Assembly (NCBI GenBank): GCA_016235585.1
Contig: JACRJY010000157.1
Location: 1 to 64,000 of the forward strand
From: Verrucomicrobiota bacterium
GTDB taxonomy: Bacteria; Verrucomicrobiota; Verrucomicrobiia; Limisphaerales; JACRJY01
Reading direction: 5' to 3'
Length of the DNA: 64,000 bases
Made by a program: the position numbers and the translations under genes. Shown here one piece after another: positions 18,610 to 27,325 of the stretch. The notes under the pieces are model-generated. The model was not told the DNA's origin, made no database searches, and was given only the letters and a program-made list of their open reading frames with translations. Every line of letters starts with the position of its first letter. Within the stretch, counting starts at the first letter, position 1.

Positions 18610-18670
18610 GCGGAATCCTCTGCGTCCTCTGCGTTAATTTTTTCAACGCAAAGGCCGCAGAGGATTTCGC
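18610..18670. repeat. Inverted repeat with 15-base arms
   Basis: GCGGAATCCTCTGCG at 18610-18624 pairs with CGCAGAGGATTTCGC at 18656-18670 (14 of 15), with an inner GCGTT/AACGC pair around a T run. It is built from CTCTGCG units of a kind dispersed in many bacterial genomes. It fills most of the 192-base gap between 18563 and 18756; nothing else is seen there. It could also act as a terminator for the HMA-like gene. Confidence 0.55.
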
Positions 18671-18755
18671 AGGGGTCGCAGAGGTGATTTCAAAGCAAGA
18701 CACCATTTTCAAAGTGATTCCCGCGCCGGCGCATTCCACAGCACGCCGCGCAACC

Positions 18756-19352
18756 TCACTTCTTCTTCGCCGCCGGGGCGGGCTGGCCTTCGCGCTTGAC
18801 GAGCAGCTTCAGCCCCAGCCCCTTCGGCGCGGGGTCGCCGACGGGATGGCCGAACTTGCCGGCGTTCCAGCCCTGCGGGCCTTCCTTGGCCGCGTCCACC
18901 TTGAGCGGGAGAAACTGGATTTCAAACTCGCCCTTCTCGCGATTCTTCGCGATGACCTTCACCTGGTCTTTGCTCTTGGCGAAGACGGCGTCCACCTTCG
19001 CCGCGTTGTCGCCCTTTGCGTAGTCCGGCACGGACATCCGCAGCGTGGGCACGTATTTGTCCCCGTGCACCGGCGCGGCCTCGGCGATGGCTTGCGCGAT
19101 TTGATGGTAGCTGGAGACGTGTGTGTCGAACGAAATCTGCGCGTAGCCGTCGCCGGGCTGCATCTTCACGTCCGTCGCACTCTTGACACGCTTCACCGAC
19201 TCGGCGACGGCGTCCACGCAACTGCCGCACTGCACATTGCTGATGTAAAACGTGGCGGTGACGGGGTGCGGGACGAAGGCTTTCTTTTCGGCGGCGGTCG
19301 CGGTGAAGACGAGGGTTGGGGCAAGGAGCAATGCAGGAAGGATTCGTTTCAT
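18756..19352 (-). CDS. Secreted protein with heavy-metal-associated-like domain
   Basis: 198 residues. Signal peptide (MKRILPALLLAPTLVFTATAA), then a ferredoxin-like region with ISNVQCGSCVDAV, which fits the CxxC metal site of HMA domains (usual form GMxCxxC; here QCGSC). The remaining 100 residues are lysine-rich and not recognised. Family knowledge suggests copper or other soft-metal binding; a role as a periplasmic chaperone is inference. It is not in an obvious operon with transport genes. Confidence 0.65.
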   Translation of the reverse strand: MKRILPALLLAPTLVFTATAAEKKAFVPHPVTATFYISNVQCGSCVDAVAESVKRVKSATDVKMQPGDGYAQISFDTHVSSYHQIAQAIAEAAPVHGDKYVPTLRMSVPDYAKGDNAAKVDAVFAKSKDQVKVIAKNREKGEFEIQFLPLKVDAAKEGPQGWNAGKFGHPVGDPAPKGLGLKLLVKREGQPAPAAKKK

Positions 19353-19409
19353 GTTTTGATTTGGTTGAATTCGTGGAATTCGACTTGGCGCAGGCGGAGG
19401 AAATTCAGC

Positions 19410-20045
19410 TTATGAAAACCGGTCGTCCGTCCACGGGTCGGCGGTGTTCGAGTAGCCGCGCACCTCCCAGAAGCCGAGGATGTCGCGGTCGAGGAAGGTG
19501 ATTTCGCGGATGAACTTCGCGCCCTTCCACGCGTAACGCTTCGGGATGATGACCCGCGCCGGGCCGCCGTGCGCCTTCGAGATCGGCTGGCCGTTCCACG
19601 AATGCGCCACGAGCACGTCGTCGTCCATGCACACGTCCAGCGGGTTGTTCGTCGAGTAGCCGTCGTAGCTCTTGAAGAAGACGTGCGTGGCCGAGGGCTT
19701 CGGCTTCACGAGATCGGCGAGGGTGAAGAACGCCACGCCGGTGAACTTCATGTCGAACTGGCTCCACGTCGTGACGCAATGGAAGTCGCTCGTGTCGGTG
19801 AACTGCGGCAGCGCCGTGAACTGCGCCCAGTTGATCGTGACGGGATTCTCGACGTGGCCGTGGATTTTCAGTTCCCACTTGTCGAGCTGCACGTCCGGCT
19901 GGAGGCCGAGATCGAGAATGGGAAAGTTATGCACCTCGCGCTGGCCGGGCGGCAGGCGGTTGGTCGAGCGCACGAGTGGCTCTTTCTTCCCGGCCATCTT
20001 GCGCGCCCAGCGTTCCTTGCGGACGATGTAGTCTTCTTTCAACAC
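19410..20045 (-). CDS. Sulfite oxidase-like molybdopterin oxidoreductase
   Basis: 211 residues from a GTG start at 20045. It is the short, cytoplasmic version of the sulfite oxidase fold (YuiH-like): only the Mo-cofactor domain is present, with the cysteine ligand in DFHCVTTWS and HGGPARVIIPKRYAWKGAKF near the end. No heme domain and no signal peptide are seen. Substrate unknown; relatives are annotated as sulfite oxidase-like without biochemical proof. The gene lies 57 bases upstream of the HMA-like gene on the same strand. Confidence 0.9.
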   Translation of the reverse strand: MLKEDYIVRKERWARKMAGKKEPLVRSTNRLPPGQREVHNFPILDLGLQPDVQLDKWELKIHGHVENPVTINWAQFTALPQFTDTSDFHCVTTWSQFDMKFTGVAFFTLADLVKPKPSATHVFFKSYDGYSTNNPLDVCMDDDVLVAHSWNGQPISKAHGGPARVIIPKRYAWKGAKFIREITFLDRDILGFWEVRGYSNTADPWTDDRFS

Positions 20046-20057
20046 GGCCCGATTAAA

Positions 20058-21644
20058 TCACGGCTGGCGCAGCCGGTAAAACTTCATCGCGCGATCAATG
20101 GGAACCGAGAAGGCGATGGCGTCGCCGACCACTTCGGGCGTGGTCGTCTCGGCCTCCCACGCTTGGAAGGGCGTGAGCGCGTCGCACGACTCCAGCACAT
20201 AGCCGGTGAATTCCTTGGGCCAGTAGAGAATGAGATAATCGCCGTAAAGAATCATGTTCAGCGACGGCGGCGAAGCGGAAGTGCTGGCGGAGGTGGAAGG
20301 CGCGGAACTTTTGCGGGCATTGGCGACATTGGCGGCGTTCAGCGCTGCCGTCAACGCGGCCAAATTCAACCGAGGTTTGGAAGCGGTGGCGCTGATTGAG
20401 TGTTTGGCACTGCGGATTTGGGTCAGGTTCACGCCGTTGTCCTCGACGCTCAAGACGTTGTTGAACTGAAAATCGTCGAGGAGAAACTGGCGAACCCACA
20501 AAAGTTTTCCGTCCGGGTCGTATTTCGCATGGAAATAATGCCCGGCGGCGGGTGTTTTTTGAAAAACTGTGATGTCTCCGTATTGCCAAGGCCCATTAAT
20601 ACCGTCAAAAACGCCCACCAAATGAGGGTTCCCTTTGTTATCCACTGACACCTGCCATCCATTTCTCGTCCCTGGAAGGCCGGGAGACATATTCCAAAGC
20701 AAATTTCCATCGCGGTCATATTTCCATAAGAAGGCGTCTTTAACCCCGTTGGGATCCCAGTTCCACGCATGCTCACTTACCTTTTTGAGAGCCACAATGT
20801 GTCCGGCTACATACAGATGATCTTCCGCATCTACGTCACACCCACGCGGATAGATTGAAATTCTTCCACTGGAGTTTTGACCGTTAGTTGGGATTGCAGA
20901 ACCACCATCTTTGACCCAGATAAGCTTTCCGTCTTGACTACACTTGGCGACAAATGGTGTCGAATCCGCTCCGAATCTAACCATTCTCGTGCCACTGATG
21001 TAACATTCCCCAGCCTTATTAACAGCCACACAAAAAGCCGATGCCGAAATGGTGCCGGGAGTAATTGTCAATGCCCACAATAAGTTTCCATCAGGATCAA
21101 ATTTCGCAAGCGATGCTGAATTAATACGTTTGTTAGTCTGAATCGCGTTGGTGTTGGTAATATTTCCTGAAAACCTCCCGACCAAAAAAACTGCCTTGCT
21201 TTCGTGCGTTACGACTCGCCGCGGATACGAATTGGGAAAGGTCTTCACTCAAATCAAGTTCAGCTTACGGTCGTATTTTGCCAAATAGCCAACGGTGGAG
21301 CCGGTGTTGAGCGTTCCAGTTTCATTAATTTCACGAGGACCTGGAGAACAGTAGATGATGTTTGTTCCGAATCTTGCTGATTCTTGAAATTTTCCGCATA
21401 TGTAGTAAGCGTCTCCGTCAGGTGAAATGTCCAATTGCAGATCGATTGGAGGTTGAGGATTATCGAGAACTTTTTTGAGTTTCAAATCCACATTCGGATT
21501 GGATTCAAAAGCTAAGGACATTGGGATAAAATTGAAGGTGCTTTTTGCTCCCGCTGCGGGTTTTGAATTTGAACTTGAAGCGGTTTGAGACATCGCCAAG
21601 GGAACGAAGATAAGCAGCAGACTCAAACAGGCGATTGGTTTCAT
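20058..21644 (-). pseudogene. Surface beta-propeller repeat protein split by an in-frame TGA
   Basis: One frame of 529 codons is interrupted once, by TGA at 21251-21249. Upstream part: signal peptide (MKPIACLSLLLIFVPLAMSQ) to KYDRKLNLI; downstream part continues in the same frame with VKTFPNSYPRRVV. The repeats elsewhere in the protein read DGKLIWVK, DGNLLWN and DGKLLWVR, so a TGG Trp is expected exactly where TGA stands. The ORF track treats the halves as two genes, the second with a GTG start directly after the stop. The middle of the gene is clearly poorer in G+C than its neighbours, a sign of transfer. The end (YVLESCDALTPFQAW) is a verrucomicrobial-type C-terminal domain. Confidence 0.8.
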
Positions 21645-21712
21645 GCCGCCTCTCTACGCCCGCCGCCTTGGTTTGTCAGCCTCAAAATCCACCTTGGCCG
21701 GTGGGCGCGCGG

Positions 21713-22030
21713 TCAAATGACCTCAATCGGGTGCGTGGTCAGCCAGATTTCGAGCTGCTGGAAGCGGCTCTTGAGGCGCTCCTTGAACTCGACGAAGAAC
21801 TGCCGGTTCTCGGCAGTGTCCGCCACGTCCACAAAGACTCGCAGCAGCCGGTCGCGGAACAGTTCGCCCTCCTGCTGCCAGAGGCCGTGGATGACTTGCG
21901 TCTCGCAGGACACCGCGCTGAATTTCTGCTCCAATTCCAGCAGGGTTTCCGTCAGCAGCTTGTCCGGCACGGGACGGCCGTCGTTAAACTGCGACGGGAT
22001 GAGAATCTCGTAGCGGCGAAAAGTGCTCAT
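21713..22030 (-). CDS. Conserved-looking hypothetical protein, partner of the next gene
   Basis: 105 residues from the ATG at 22030 (MSTFRRYEILIPSQFNDGRPVP). It is soluble and mixed alpha/beta with a compact acidic-aromatic core (FVDVADTAENRQFFVEFKERL) and ends in LTTHPIEVI. No signal or membrane segment. The start lies 47 bases inside the previous gene, so the two are translationally coupled. I do not recognise a named domain. The pair resembles small two-gene units of toxin-antitoxin kind in layout only. Confidence 0.7.
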   Translation of the reverse strand: MSTFRRYEILIPSQFNDGRPVPDKLLTETLLELEQKFSAVSCETQVIHGLWQQEGELFRDRLLRVFVDVADTAENRQFFVEFKERLKSRFQQLEIWLTTHPIEVI

Positions 22031-22202
22031 ACTTGGCCGGCCCCTCGACTTCAAACCGCACGCCCTGCACGGCCAGATACGGCAGCGCCTGTTCGGGCAG
22101 CATCATCTCCCCGGTGGCCCAGCTCTTGAAGGAAAAGCGCCCGGCCAGATAGCCCAAGGCGCGCCGCTTGGCCTCGTCGTCGGAGAAACGGATGATAATC
22201 AT
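21984..22202 (-). CDS. Hypothetical 72-residue protein, overlapping the downstream gene
   Basis: Starts at the ATG of 22202 (MIIIRFSDDEAKRRALGYLAGRF). Sequence is a short basic-amphipathic N-terminus followed by FKSWATGEMMLPEQALPYLAVQGVRFEVEGPAKYE. It overlaps the 105-residue gene by 47 bases in another frame. Function unknown; the tight overlap suggests that the two products act together. Confidence 0.65.
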   Translation of the reverse strand: MIIIRFSDDEAKRRALGYLAGRFSFKSWATGEMMLPEQALPYLAVQGVRFEVEGPAKYEHFSPLRDSHPVAV

Positions 22203-22255
22203 GGACGAACCCTAACCGGCGATTGCATGAATGGCAAGCGCCGCGAAGCCGCCAC

Positions 22256-23431
22256 TTACTTCTTCAACCCCTGCACGAACCTCTCCATCCGCGTGAGGCC
22301 CTTCTCGATGTTGGCCATGCCGGTCGCGTAGCTCATGCGGATGTAGTCGTCCGCGCCGAAGGCGATGCCGGGCACCATGGCGACTTTTTCCTGTTCGAGC
22401 AGCCGCGCGCAGAACTCGGTGGACTTGAGGCCGGTGCCGCTGATGTTCGGGAAGAGGTAGAACGCGCCCTTGGCGTTCGCGCAGGTGATGCCGGGCATGG
22501 AGTTGAGCTTCTTCCACGCGAAGGTGCGGCGTTGCGTGAATTCGCCGAGCCAGCCGCGCAGATGATCCTGCGGGCCGTTGAGCGCGACGACCGCGCCCTT
22601 CTGCGCGAAGCTCGTGGGGTTGCTCGTGCTGTGCCCCTGGATGGCGTCAATGGCCTTGGCAATCGGCTCCGGCGCGGCGCACCAGCCCAGCCGCCAGCCG
22701 GTCATGCTCCACGCCTTCGCAAAGCCGTGGACGATGATGGTGTGCTCGTAGTGCGCGGGCGAAAAACTGGCGACGCTCTTGTGAACCGCGCCATCGTAGA
22801 GCAGGTGCTCGTAAATCTCGTCGCTCAAGATGAGCACGCCCTTTTCCACGCACACGTCGCCGAGCGCCTTGATTTCGTCCGGCGTATAGACCGAGCCGGT
22901 GGGGTTGCTCGGCGAATTCAGGATGAACAGCCGCGTGCGCGGCGTGATGGCTGCGCGAAGCTGTGCCGGCGTGATTTTGAAATCCGTCTTGTCCGAAGTC
23001 GGCAGGATGACCGGCGTGGCGGCGGCGAGCTTCACCATTTCGGGGTAGCTCAACCAATACGGCGCGGGGATGATGACCTCGTCGCCCTCCTCGCACGTGG
23101 CCATGATGATGTTGTAGCACGAGTGCTTGCCGCCGCAGGAGACGATGATTTGCGAGGGCTTGTAGGTGAGGCCGTTCTCGCGCTGGTGCTTGTCGGCGAT
23201 GGCCTGGCGCAGCTCGGGAATGCCGGCGGCGGGCGTGTATTTGGTGAAGCCGGCGGCGAGCGCGGCGGCACAGGCTTCCTTGATGTGCTGCGGGGTGTCG
23301 AAATCCGGCTCGCCCGCGCCGAAGCCGACGACATCAATGCCCTCGGCCTTCATCGCCTTGGCCTTGGAATCAATGGCCAGCGTGAGCGAGGGCGAGAGTT
23401 TGGCGGCGCGCTGGGCAATCTTGTAATTCAT
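22256..23431 (-). CDS. Aspartate aminotransferase family, PLP-dependent
   Basis: 391 residues, class I/II aminotransferase. The track ORF is extended upstream by 178 codons; the ATG at 23431 (MNYKIAQRAAKLSPSLTLAIDSKAKAM) is the family start. Seen: FGAGEPDFDTP, the NSPSNPTGSVY pocket, LSDEIYEHLLYDG with the PLP-binding Asp, and the PLP lysine in VHGFAKAWSMTGWRLGW. The end of the protein is normal. It probably makes aspartate or a related amino acid (AspB type). It stands alone, divergent from the ExbB-like gene. Confidence 0.93.
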   Translation of the reverse strand: MNYKIAQRAAKLSPSLTLAIDSKAKAMKAEGIDVVGFGAGEPDFDTPQHIKEACAAALAAGFTKYTPAAGIPELRQAIADKHQRENGLTYKPSQIIVSCGGKHSCYNIIMATCEEGDEVIIPAPYWLSYPEMVKLAAATPVILPTSDKTDFKITPAQLRAAITPRTRLFILNSPSNPTGSVYTPDEIKALGDVCVEKGVLILSDEIYEHLLYDGAVHKSVASFSPAHYEHTIIVHGFAKAWSMTGWRLGWCAAPEPIAKAIDAIQGHSTSNPTSFAQKGAVVALNGPQDHLRGWLGEFTQRRTFAWKKLNSMPGITCANAKGAFYLFPNISGTGLKSTEFCARLLEQEKVAMVPGIAFGADDYIRMSYATGMANIEKGLTRMERFVQGLKK

Positions 23432-23518
23432 AGCAGCGCGGAGGATTAACGCCGCCGCCGCGAATCGCAAGCGATTTTGCCCTTTGCCCTTTTGCGCGCC
23501 GCCCCGTATAACGGCTTG

Positions 23519-24145
23519 ATGCTGCTGCCTAAAATTCTTGCCGACGGCGGGCCCGTGATCTGGCTGCTGCTGCTCGCCAGCGCGACGGCTGCCGCCGTGT
23601 TCATCGAGCGTCTGCTGCACTACCACCGCGCGCAGATCAACTCCACGGAGTTCCTCCTCGGCGTGCGCAACGTGCTCAAGCGCGACAATGTCGTCGAGGC
23701 GCTCTCCATCTGCGACGCCACGCCGGGACCGGTCGCCAGCCTCGTCAAGGCCGCCATCCTCAACCGCGACCGGGGCCGCGACGGGGTGCGCGAGGCGCTG
23801 GAGGAGGCCGGGATGCAGGAGGTGCCGCGCCTGGAGAGCCGGCTGAACGTCCTCGCCACGCTCGCGCAGATTGCGCCGCTGCTCGGCCTGCTCGGCACGG
23901 TGCTGGGCTTCATGGATGTCTTTCGCGGCCTCGAGGCGCAGGGGGTATTCGCGCACGCGGCGCAACTGACCGGCGGCGTCTGGAAGTCGCTCATCTGCGC
24001 GGCGGCGGGCATCGCCGTCTCGATTCCCTGCTACGTCGGTTACAACTATCTCGTGAGCCGCGTGAACGACATTGTCCTCGACATGGAGAAAACCTCCGGC
24101 GAAGTCCTGCGCCTCCTCGCCGACTCGCAGAACTTGAAGTCCTGA
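23519..24145 (+). CDS. MotA/TolQ/ExbB proton channel family protein
   Basis: 208 residues from the ATG at 23519 (MLLPKILADGGPVIWLLLLASATAAAVFIERLLHY). Three transmembrane segments in the ExbB layout; the family core LATLAQIAPLLGLLGTVLGFMDVF is clear. With the next gene it should form a proton-driven motor at the inner membrane that energises a TonB- or Tol-type partner. Its stop overlaps the next start by one base (TGATG). Confidence 0.93.
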   Translation: MLLPKILADGGPVIWLLLLASATAAAVFIERLLHYHRAQINSTEFLLGVRNVLKRDNVVEALSICDATPGPVASLVKAAILNRDRGRDGVREALEEAGMQEVPRLESRLNVLATLAQIAPLLGLLGTVLGFMDVFRGLEAQGVFAHAAQLTGGVWKSLICAAAGIAVSIPCYVGYNYLVSRVNDIVLDMEKTSGEVLRLLADSQNLKS

Positions 24146-24582
24146 TGAAATTCCAGCGTCACGCCAAAATTTTCCGCGGGCAGCTCGACGTGGCGCCGTT
24201 TGCGGCGGTGTTCTTTTGCCTGCTGCTCCTGCTCACGTTGAAATCCTCGTTCGTGTTCACACCCGGTGTGAGTGTCGAACTGCCCGTGGCCGACGGCCTG
24301 CCCGGTGTCGCCGGCCCGACGGCGGTGGTGACGGTGGATCGCAGCGGCCAGTTTTTCTGGGAGAACCAGGTGGTGGACGCGCGCGGGCTGCGGGCGCGGC
24401 TGGAAACGGCGGCGCGAAATCCCGCCGCGCGCTCCGAGGGTGTCACGCTCATCATCCAGGCCGACCGCGCCGTGGCCTACGAGTCCATCGTGAACCTCGC
24501 CCTGCTCGCGCGCGAGGCGGGCATCCGCCGCGTGGTGCAGGCGATGCGCCCGGCGTATTTTCCGAGCAACGGCACGCGGTAA
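24145..24582 (+). CDS. ExbD/TolR family biopolymer transport protein
   Basis: 145 residues with one N-terminal transmembrane segment (PFAAVFFCLLLLLTL) preceded by LDVAPF. The usual ExbD motif has Asp within the membrane (NLVDVMLVLLIFFM); here that Asp is not obvious, the nearest acidic residue being in QLDVAPF. The periplasmic part has VTLIIQADRAVAYESIVNLALLAREAGI, typical of the family. It follows the ExbB-like gene with a one-base overlap. Confidence 0.85.
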   Translation: MKFQRHAKIFRGQLDVAPFAAVFFCLLLLLTLKSSFVFTPGVSVELPVADGLPGVAGPTAVVTVDRSGQFFWENQVVDARGLRARLETAARNPAARSEGVTLIIQADRAVAYESIVNLALLAREAGIRRVVQAMRPAYFPSNGTR

Positions 24583-24588
24583 CTTTGC

Positions 24589-25401
24589 ATGACCGCCCCG
24601 GACGAAATGAAGCCTGCTCACCCGGCGTTGCCGCGCGGCAACGCCGGGGTTGTTTGGATTGCAGCCATCTTCGCCGTGCAGGCTGGCTTCATCTGGGCGC
24701 TCTCCGGGCCGGGGCCGGCGGTTCGCCCGGTGCCCGCCGCCACGGCGGACGCGCTGGTGAGCGGTTCGACCGCGCCGGAAAATCTTCCGTTCAATGATCC
24801 CGCCCTGTTCGCGCTCTCCTCGCCGCAGGGTTTTTCCGGCCCGGCCTGGCTGGCGCTGCCACGTTCCGCTGCCGGAGTGGCGGACTGGAATGAACCCGAA
24901 GCGTGGATGAACACGGGCGCGACCAACTGGGGCGGCGCGTTCCTCGCGGCGGGGCGAGGACTGACGGTGGCACCGCCGATGAGCGCCGCCAAGCCCGACG
25001 CCCGTCTGCTGGACATTCCCTTGCCGCCGCCGGCCCCGCCGCTCTCCACGCTTCACGTGTCCGGCGGGCTGGCCGGGCGCAGGCTCCTCGCGCCCATCCG
25101 CCCGCGCGCCTGGCCGCACGAGGACGTGCTGGCGGACACCGTGGTGCGGCTCACGGTGAATGCGGACGGGGCCGTCCAGTCCGCCGCCGTGATTTCCCAC
25201 ACCGGCGTGCGTGACGCCGCGCAGGCGCGCGCGGACAGCCACGCGCTGGAACTGGCGCGCACGGCGCGGTTCGCGCCGCTGGCTTCGGGCATCGCTGGAG
25301 AAGAACCGGTGGTGTTCGGCACATTCATTTTCCAATGGAGCGTGGTTCCGCTGGCCAGCCCGGAATCGCCGGATGCCGGGCCGCCGCCGGGGCGATATTG
25401 A
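24589..25401 (+). CDS. TonB-like energy transducer
   Basis: 270 residues: an N-terminal membrane anchor (VVWIAAIFAVQAGFIWAL), a long Pro/Ala-rich periplasmic stretch, and a TonB C-terminal-type domain (VVRLTVNADGAVQSAAVISHTGV, ending ARTARFAPL and FGTFIFQWSV). It is six bases after the ExbD-like gene, so the three make a complete ExbB-ExbD-TonB set. The 5' end of the frame spans a perfect 28-base palindrome (24621-24648) encoding HPALPRGNAGVV, which is unusual for a coding region. Confidence 0.82.
   Translation: MTAPDEMKPAHPALPRGNAGVVWIAAIFAVQAGFIWALSGPGPAVRPVPAATADALVSGSTAPENLPFNDPALFALSSPQGFSGPAWLALPRSAAGVADWNEPEAWMNTGATNWGGAFLAAGRGLTVAPPMSAAKPDARLLDIPLPPPAPPLSTLHVSGGLAGRRLLAPIRPRAWPHEDVLADTVVRLTVNADGAVQSAAVISHTGVRDAAQARADSHALELARTARFAPLASGIAGEEPVVFGTFIFQWSVVPLASPESPDAGPPPGRY
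24621..24648. repeat. Perfect 28-base palindrome in the TonB-like coding sequence
   Basis: CCCGGCGTTGCCGC is followed directly by its reverse complement, with no loop, near codons 12-20 of the TonB-like gene. It resembles the stems of the intergenic palindromes in this window. Confidence 0.8.
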
Positions 25402-25497
25402 AGGCGGGGCGCGGATCAGGCGAATTCGCTTCTTTTCAAAATAACAGTTGTCGCGGCGCGGGCCTTTAAGTAGAGAATGCCCTGTGCAACCCAAACC

Positions 25498-25875
25498 ATG
25501 AACGCAATCACGTTTCGTGACAAATACTGCGAGCGCTTCGGCTGCCCGCCGGAAGCGTTCGCTGAAAGCGTCTTCTGGCAGTGCTTCTACCCCCGGTGCA
25601 AATCGTTTGCCCGGCTCCTGCGGTGGTTCAATCCGGATTTCTTCAGGGACGATTTGGAGTTCATCCGCAGCGTCGCCGACACGGCGAGCTTTGACGAGAT
25701 GCAGACCGAGATCGCGGATTTCCGCATCAATCACACTCCCCGGGGGTTTTTGCGCACGCGGATGCTCTGCCGTATGTCCGGACAGAAGCTCACCAACCTC
25801 GGCTCCAAACTTTTCAATAACCACGACGGCGGCCCGGTGACGAACGGCGGGACGGACTTCACGCCCCGCGTTTGA
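25498..25875 (+). CDS. Hypothetical protein (125 residues)
   Basis: Starts at the ATG of 25498 (MNAITFRDKYCERFGCPPEAF). A soluble protein rich in aromatic and charged residues (FAESVFWQCFYPRCKSFARLL, then NPDFFRDDLEFIRSVADT) with three cysteines near the N-terminus, two of which could bind a metal. No signal or membrane segment. It ends 32 bases before mnmE on the same strand. No named domain recognised. Confidence 0.65.
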   Translation: MNAITFRDKYCERFGCPPEAFAESVFWQCFYPRCKSFARLLRWFNPDFFRDDLEFIRSVADTASFDEMQTEIADFRINHTPRGFLRTRMLCRMSGQKLTNLGSKLFNNHDGGPVTNGGTDFTPRV

Positions 25876-25907
25876 CTCGCCCGCGCGGGCTGCTAACGTC
25901 CCGCCCC

Positions 25908-27278
25908 ATGCTGGACGACACCATCGCCGCCATCGCCACGCCGCTCGGCGAGGGCGGGCTTGCTGTCATCCGGCTTTCCGGGCCGCAGGCGCTGGCCGTG
26001 GCCGATCAATGTTTTCTTCCTGCTGGAAAAACCGCGCCCAAACCTTCCACCGCGACGAGCCACACGCTGCATTACGGGAAAATCCACCACGCGGGCCGCG
26101 CCGTGGATGAAGTGATGCTGGCCGTGATGCGCGCCCCGCGCTCCTTCACCCGCGAGCACGTCGTGGAAATCTCCTGCCACGGCGGCCTGCTTGCGGCCCG
26201 CGCGGTTCTGGAAGCCGCGCTCGCGTCCGGCGCGCGGCTCGCCGAGCCGGGCGAGTTCACCAAGCGCGCCTTCCTCAACGGCCGCCTCGATCTCGCGCAG
26301 GCCGAAGCCGTGGCCGACTTGATTCACGCGCGCACCGAACTTGCCCTCGCCGCCGCCGGCGAGCAGCTCGCCGGCAAGCTCTCGCAACGCATCCACCAAC
26401 TGCGCGACGACCTGATGCGGACGCTCGCGCACGTCGAGGCGCACATTGATTTCCCCGACGAGGACATCGCGCCCGACACGCGCGGGCAATTGATTGATCG
26501 GCTGGAACAGGCCGTGACGTTCATGGAGGAACTGCTCCGCACCGCGCGCGAAGGGCAGATTCTCCGGCGCGGCATCCGCGCGGCCATCGTCGGCCGGCCC
26601 AACGCGGGCAAATCCAGCCTGCTCAACCAGCTCCTCGGCCACGACCGCGCCATTGTTTCGCCCGTCGCCGGCACGACACGCGACACCATCGAGGAGACAG
26701 CGGACATCCGCGGGCTGCCCGTCATTTTCGTGGACACCGCCGGGCTGCGCGAATCCGCCGACGACATTGAGCGCGAAGGCGTCCGCCGCAGCCACGAGGC
26801 GCTCGCGCGGGCCGACTTGATTCTGCACGTGCTCGACGCCGCCGCGCCACTCACCGCCGCCGATGAAAATTATTTCGCCCAGTTCTCCGGCAAGAAACGA
26901 ATCCTCGTGCTCAACAAAATGGATTTGCCGCGCAAGCTCGCGCTGCCCGCGGAAACGAAATCGCCCGCCGTGGAAGTCTGCTGCCTGACCCGGCAGGGCA
27001 TCGAAGCGTTGAAGGACGCCCTCAAAGAACTCGTCTGGGCCGGCGAGATCCGCGCCGAGATGCTCCAGGTGATGATCAACGCCCGCCATCAGGACGCGCT
27101 CCAGCGGGCACGGCACGCCACGATCCAGACCGTCGGCGCGCTGCGCGACAACCTGACCCTGGAGATCGCCGCGATGGAACTCCGCATCGCCGCCAACGCC
27201 GCCGGCGAGATCGTGGGCGCGACCTCCACGGAGGATTTGCTCGACTCCATCTTCAGCCAGTTCTGCCTTGGCAAATAA
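25908..27278 (+). CDS. mnmE: tRNA uridine-5-carboxymethylaminomethyl(34) synthesis GTPase MnmE
   Basis: 456 residues. With MnmG it modifies the wobble uridine of several tRNAs. Seen: N-terminal folate-binding domain (DDTIAAIATPLGEGGLAVIRLSG), helical domain, G domain with GRPNAGKSSLL (P loop), DTAGLRES and NKMDL, and the C-terminal FCLGK, whose Cys is functionally required. The start is the ATG at 25908, not the upstream ORF start. It is followed 47 bases later by pgsA. Confidence 0.97.
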   Translation: MLDDTIAAIATPLGEGGLAVIRLSGPQALAVADQCFLPAGKTAPKPSTATSHTLHYGKIHHAGRAVDEVMLAVMRAPRSFTREHVVEISCHGGLLAARAVLEAALASGARLAEPGEFTKRAFLNGRLDLAQAEAVADLIHARTELALAAAGEQLAGKLSQRIHQLRDDLMRTLAHVEAHIDFPDEDIAPDTRGQLIDRLEQAVTFMEELLRTAREGQILRRGIRAAIVGRPNAGKSSLLNQLLGHDRAIVSPVAGTTRDTIEETADIRGLPVIFVDTAGLRESADDIEREGVRRSHEALARADLILHVLDAAAPLTAADENYFAQFSGKKRILVLNKMDLPRKLALPAETKSPAVEVCCLTRQGIEALKDALKELVWAGEIRAEMLQVMINARHQDALQRARHATIQTVGALRDNLTLEIAAMELRIAANAAGEIVGATSTEDLLDSIFSQFCLGK

Positions 27279-27325
27279 TTTTGCCGCTTTGCCTCCGCGC
27301 GGCTTTGCGCTACAACTCGCGGCGG

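Noticed and set aside
20058-21248. Second half of the propeller gene as an independent gene with GTG start
   Set aside because: The GTG follows the stop directly, there is no signal peptide or SD, and the repeat pattern runs across the stop.
24046-25824. 592-codon minus-strand ORF opposite exbD and the TonB-like gene
   Set aside because: The plus-strand set ExbB-ExbD-TonB is coherent and ordered; the minus frame shows no motif.
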